Shown: one piece after another, positions 32,594 to 35,011 of the stretch
Numbering within the stretch: the first letter of the stretch is position 1
How the letters are laid out: each line of letters starts with the position of its first letter
NCBI GenBank assembly: GCA_027451305.1
Contig: DAIDJQ010000063.1
Span: 1-35,011, forward strand
Origin: Cellulomonas sp.
GTDB taxonomy: Bacteria > Actinomycetota > Actinomycetes > Actinomycetales > Cellulomonadaceae
Direction of reading: 5' to 3'
Length of the DNA: 35,011 nucleotides
Program-made: the position numbers and the translations under genes
Notes under the pieces: generated by a model
Told to the model about the DNA's origin: nothing
The model's database searches: none
What the model saw: only the letters and a program-made list of their open reading frames with translations

Positions 32594-33336
32594 GAGGCAG
32601 ACGGAGAGCTCGCAGGGCCCCCGCGTCCGCCGCCCGGCGGCGGCACGTAACGGGCGGCCGGCGCCTGCTCCCCGCGCAGCCCCTCGAGCAGGCTCGTGAT
32701 CGCGGCCATCACACGCTCCGTGGCCTCGCGCAGCGTGGCGGTGTCCTGCGGCCGGTCGTACAGGTCGTCGAGCCTCACCGGCGGGCCTGCCACCACCTGC
32801 ACCCGGGCCCGCGGGAGCAGGTGCGGCACCTTCCCGTACCGGGCGAGCAGGTGGTGCGCACCCCACTGGGCGACGGGGACCACCGGGGCTCGGGTGGTCA
32901 GAGCGAGCCGCGCCACCCCCGTCTTGCCCTGCATGGGCCACATGTCCGGCTCTCGGGTGAGTGTCCCCTCGGGGAACACCACCACGCACTCGCCGTCCCG
33001 CACCGCCTGCGCACCGGCGTCCAGCGACTGCCCCGCCGCGCTGCTGTTGCGCTGCACGGGGATCTGGCCGGTGCCGCGCAGCGCCGCGCCGATCACCGGT
33101 GCGGTGAACAGCGACGCCTTGGCCAGGATCCGCGGCACCACGCCGTTGTCCCAGAGGAAGTGCGCGAGCGTGAGCGGGTCGGCCTGCGTCACGTGGTTCG
33201 CGGCGACGATGTACCCACGGTCGGTGGGCAGGTTCTCCACACCGCGCCACTCCCGCCGGGTGGTGGCGAAGAGGACGGGGCGCACGACGAGGGCGACGTT
33301 GCGGTAGGCGCGGTTGGCCCGTGCGGGGGACGACAC
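32590..33336 (-). CDS. plsC: 1-acyl-sn-glycerol-3-phosphate acyltransferase (PlsC family)
   Basis: Acyltransferase that adds the second acyl chain in phosphatidic acid synthesis. 248 residues from GTG at 33336. The HX4D motif NHVTQADP (His48, Asp53) and the FPEGTLTR glycerol-phosphate-binding motif near residue 120 are intact. Membrane association is likely through the N-terminal amphipathic region; there is no strong transmembrane helix. The Gly/Pro/Ser-rich tail after about 225 is disordered. TAGCAT 7 bases upstream of the GTG, in the 22-base gap after murA, suggests a private leaderless promoter for plsC-gpsA. Confidence 0.93.
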   Translation of the reverse strand: MSSPARANRAYRNVALVVRPVLFATTRREWRGVENLPTDRGYIVAANHVTQADPLTLAHFLWDNGVVPRILAKASLFTAPVIGAALRGTGQIPVQRNSSAAGQSLDAGAQAVRDGECVVVFPEGTLTREPDMWPMQGKTGVARLALTTRAPVVPVAQWGAHHLLARYGKVPHLLPRARVQVVAGPPVRLDDLYDRPQDTATLREATERVMAAITSLLEGLRGEQAPAARYVPPPGGGRGGPASSPSAS

Positions 33337-33343
33337 GGCGACG

Positions 33344-33349
33344 ATGCTA
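33344..33349 (-). promoter_or_regulatory. Leaderless-type -10 element of plsC
   Basis: Minus strand TAGCAT, 7 bases before the GTG at 33336 and between the murA stop and the plsC start. No Shine-Dalgarno sequence is present. Confidence 0.45.
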
Positions 33350-33358
33350 GCCGTAGCG

Positions 33359-34684
33359 TCAGCGCGGCTCCTCCCGGCTGAACTGCGCGCCCAACGCCTC
33401 GAGCTTGTCGGTGAACCGCTCGTAGCCGCGGTCGATCAGGCTGATGCCGCGCACTGCCGAGGTGCCCTTGGCGGTGAGCGCCGCGATCAGGTGGCTGAAC
33501 CCGCCGCGCAGGTCCGGCACCTCGATGTCCGCCGCCGACAACGGCGTGGGGCCGGAGATGACAGCCGAGTGGTAGAAGTTCCGCTGGCCGAACCGGCACG
33601 GCCGGCTACCCAGGCACTCCTTGTAGACCTGGATCGTCGCACCCATGCCGACCAGCGCGTCGACGAAGCCGAAACGGTTCTCGTACACCGTCTCGTGCAC
33701 GATCGACAGCCCCTTCGCCTGGGTGAGCGCGACGACGAGCGGCTGCTGCCAGTCCGTCATGAAGCCGGGGTGCACGTCGGTCTCGAGCTGGATCGAGTTG
33801 AGGTCGCCACCGGGGTGGAAGAACCGGATGCCGTCCTCCTCGACCGAGAACTCGCCGCCGACCTTGCGGAAGGTGTTCAGGAACGTGGTCATCTCCGGCT
33901 GCGTGGCGCCGCGCACGAACACGTCGCCACCGGTGGCCAGCGCCGCCGAGGCCCAGGACGCCGCCTCGATCCGGTCCGCGAGGGCCGTGTGGCTGAACCC
34001 GACGAGCCGCTCCACGCCCTCGATGCGGATGACCCGGTCGGTGTCGACCGAGATGATCGCGCCCATCTTCTGCAGGACGTTGATCAGGTCCATGATCTCG
34101 GGCTCGATCGCCGCTCCGGAGAGCTCGGTGATGCCCTCGGCGCGGACCGCGGTGAGCAGGAGCTGCTCGGTGGCGCCCACGCTGGGGTACGGCAGCGCGA
34201 TCTTGGTGCCCTGCAGCCGGTGCGGCGCCACGATGTGGATGCCGTTCGCGCGCTTGTCCACCACCGCACCGAACTGTCGCAGGATGTCGAGGTGGTAGTT
34301 GATCGGGCGGTCACCGATGCGGCAGCCACCCAGGTCGGGGATGAACGCCTCGCCGAGACGGTGCAGCAGAGGCCCGCAGAACAGGATCGGGATACGACTG
34401 GAACCGGCGTGGGCGTCGATGTCCGCCACGTGCGCGGACTCCACCTCGGTGGGGTCGATGTGCACCACACCGGCGTCCACGTCGGTGTCGACGCGCGCCC
34501 CGTGCAGCTCGAGCAGCCCGGTGACCACCTGGACGTCACGGATCTCCGGGACGTTGCGCAGGACGCTCGGGGTCTCGCCGAGCACGGCGGCCACCATGGC
34601 CTTGGACACGAAGTTCTTGGCGCCGCGGACGGTGATCTCACCGTTCAGCGGGTTGCCACCGTCGACGTACAGCAGGTCGGCCAT
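33359..34684 (-). CDS. murA: UDP-N-acetylglucosamine 1-carboxyvinyltransferase
   Basis: First committed step of peptidoglycan precursor synthesis: transfers enolpyruvate from PEP to UDP-GlcNAc. 441 residues from the ATG at 34684, which gives the family start MADLLYVDGGNPLNGEITVRGAKN; an in-frame ATG at 34702 lacks support. The Lys-Asn pair of RGAKN and the active-site loop LGGCRIGDRPINYHLDILRQFGA with Cys121 are present. Cys121 corresponds to the Cys115 loop residue of E. coli MurA that fosfomycin alkylates; mycobacterial MurA has Asp there. Length slightly above the usual 420. It is 22 bases upstream of plsC. The N-terminal wording is somewhat unlike common actinobacterial MurA, so a second paralogue elsewhere is possible. 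Confidence 0.93.
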   Translation of the reverse strand: MADLLYVDGGNPLNGEITVRGAKNFVSKAMVAAVLGETPSVLRNVPEIRDVQVVTGLLELHGARVDTDVDAGVVHIDPTEVESAHVADIDAHAGSSRIPILFCGPLLHRLGEAFIPDLGGCRIGDRPINYHLDILRQFGAVVDKRANGIHIVAPHRLQGTKIALPYPSVGATEQLLLTAVRAEGITELSGAAIEPEIMDLINVLQKMGAIISVDTDRVIRIEGVERLVGFSHTALADRIEAASWASAALATGGDVFVRGATQPEMTTFLNTFRKVGGEFSVEEDGIRFFHPGGDLNSIQLETDVHPGFMTDWQQPLVVALTQAKGLSIVHETVYENRFGFVDALVGMGATIQVYKECLGSRPCRFGQRNFYHSAVISGPTPLSAADIEVPDLRGGFSHLIAALTAKGTSAVRGISLIDRGYERFTDKLEALGAQFSREEPR

Positions 34685-34845
34685 CGCACCATCGTCTCTC
34701 ATGCGTTCACGGGCCCCAGGCCGCAGCCACGGGTGCGGCGAGGATCCCACCCGAAACCCTCACACGCGACCCGGCCGGCTCTCGGGTGGCGTACAGGCAG
34801 GGGTGCACGCCCTGCGCAGGTCACCCGTCGTTCGGCACCTGCAGG

Positions 34846-35011
34846 TCAGCGCTTGGCCTTGCTCTTCTTTCCCGAGGTGCCTGCACCCTTCTTCGACGTG
34901 GGTGCGACCTGCTTGACCTTCTTGCCGCTCTTGAGCTTCTTGCCGCTCTTGGCCGGCTTGGCACCCTTCGCCGACCCCTGAGAACCCGGCGCGCCGGGGC
35001 CCGTCGCGAGG
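34846..35011 (-). CDS. C-terminal fragment of a lysine-rich protein (enters from the right edge)
   Basis: The frame is open from 35010 to the TGA at 34846-34848, giving 54 C-terminal residues. They are Gly/Pro/Ser/Ala-rich and then strongly basic: GSAKGAKPAKSGKKLKSGKK, VKQVAPTSKKG and GTSGKKSKAKR. No fold is visible. A basic tail of this sort occurs on actinobacterial HU proteins, on some DNA-binding or RNA-binding proteins, and on disordered regulators. In M. tuberculosis hupB lies near gpsA and ddlA, so an HU-like protein is one candidate, but the Gly-Lys-Lys spacing is not the usual PAKKA repeat. The call rests on clean codon bias towards AAG Lys and an open frame. Confidence 0.6.
   Translation of the reverse strand, partial: LATGPGAPGSQGSAKGAKPAKSGKKLKSGKKVKQVAPTSKKGAGTSGKKSKAKR

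Noticed and set aside
1..35011. CRISPR array, insertion sequence, prophage or integrase, tRNA or rRNA gene
   Set aside because: No regularly spaced repeats, transposase or integrase motifs, terminal inverted repeats or tRNA cloverleaf ends were seen; the region reads as vertically inherited core genome.

Overview
This 35-kb window is a very GC-rich stretch of chromosome from a high-GC Gram-positive bacterium (Actinomycetota). Gene orders such as rne-rplU-rpmA-obgE, coaD-sepIVA-DUF177-rpmF-rnc-mutM and murA-plsC-gpsA with ddl and thiL fit the Micrococcales. A Cellulomonas-like genus is my best guess from gene content, not from any search. Almost every base is coding. I place 31 genes with a visible start plus one cut by the right edge (obgE is cut by the left edge). 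About two thirds start with GTG, and many adjacent genes overlap by four bases (ATGA or GTGA).

Layout. (1) 1-5612, minus strand: an RNase E/G with a very long charged N-terminal extension, then rplU, rpmA and obgE. A good promoter begins on the rne stop codon, and an 18-bp hairpin lies between rpmA and obgE. (2) 5613-6165: the only gap over 300 bases, holding divergent control regions for rne and cydA. (3) 6166-14155, plus strand: cydA-cydB-cydD-cydC (cytochrome bd oxidase and its assembly ABC transporter) run directly into a DosS/DevS-like GAF-GAF histidine kinase. A DosR/DevR-like response regulator faces it on the minus strand (14187-14864). (4) 14884-15828: a D-2-hydroxyacid dehydrogenase. 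(5) 15832-26494, minus strand: fakA-like DAK2 gene, recG, an ABC ATPase/membrane-protein pair, rsmD, coaD, sepIVA, DUF177 gene, rpmF, rnc, mutM. (6) 26758-31525, mixed strands: rpmB, a GNAT acetyltransferase, thiL, a DUF3515 lipoprotein, ddl and a Cys/Met-metabolism PLP enzyme. (7) 31571-34684, minus strand: murA, plsC, gpsA. (8) 34846-35011: the lysine-rich C-terminus of a protein that enters from the right.

How it fits together. Most of the window is housekeeping: ribosome and RNA maturation, DNA repair, CoA, thiamine, phospholipid and peptidoglycan synthesis. The most interesting part is regulatory. The cyd operon physically includes a kinase that keeps the two haem-pocket residues of Mycobacterium tuberculosis DosS (His149 and Tyr171, here His135 and Tyr157), with its cognate-type regulator next door. 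The cydA promoter carries two tandem sequences resembling the DosR box, placed over the -35 region. This suggests a self-reinforcing circuit in which low oxygen (or NO/CO) switches on the high-affinity oxidase together with its own sensor. A second theme is leaderless expression: several genes have a TANNNT hexamer 5-8 bases before the start codon, including divergent pairs whose -10 elements nearly or fully overlap.
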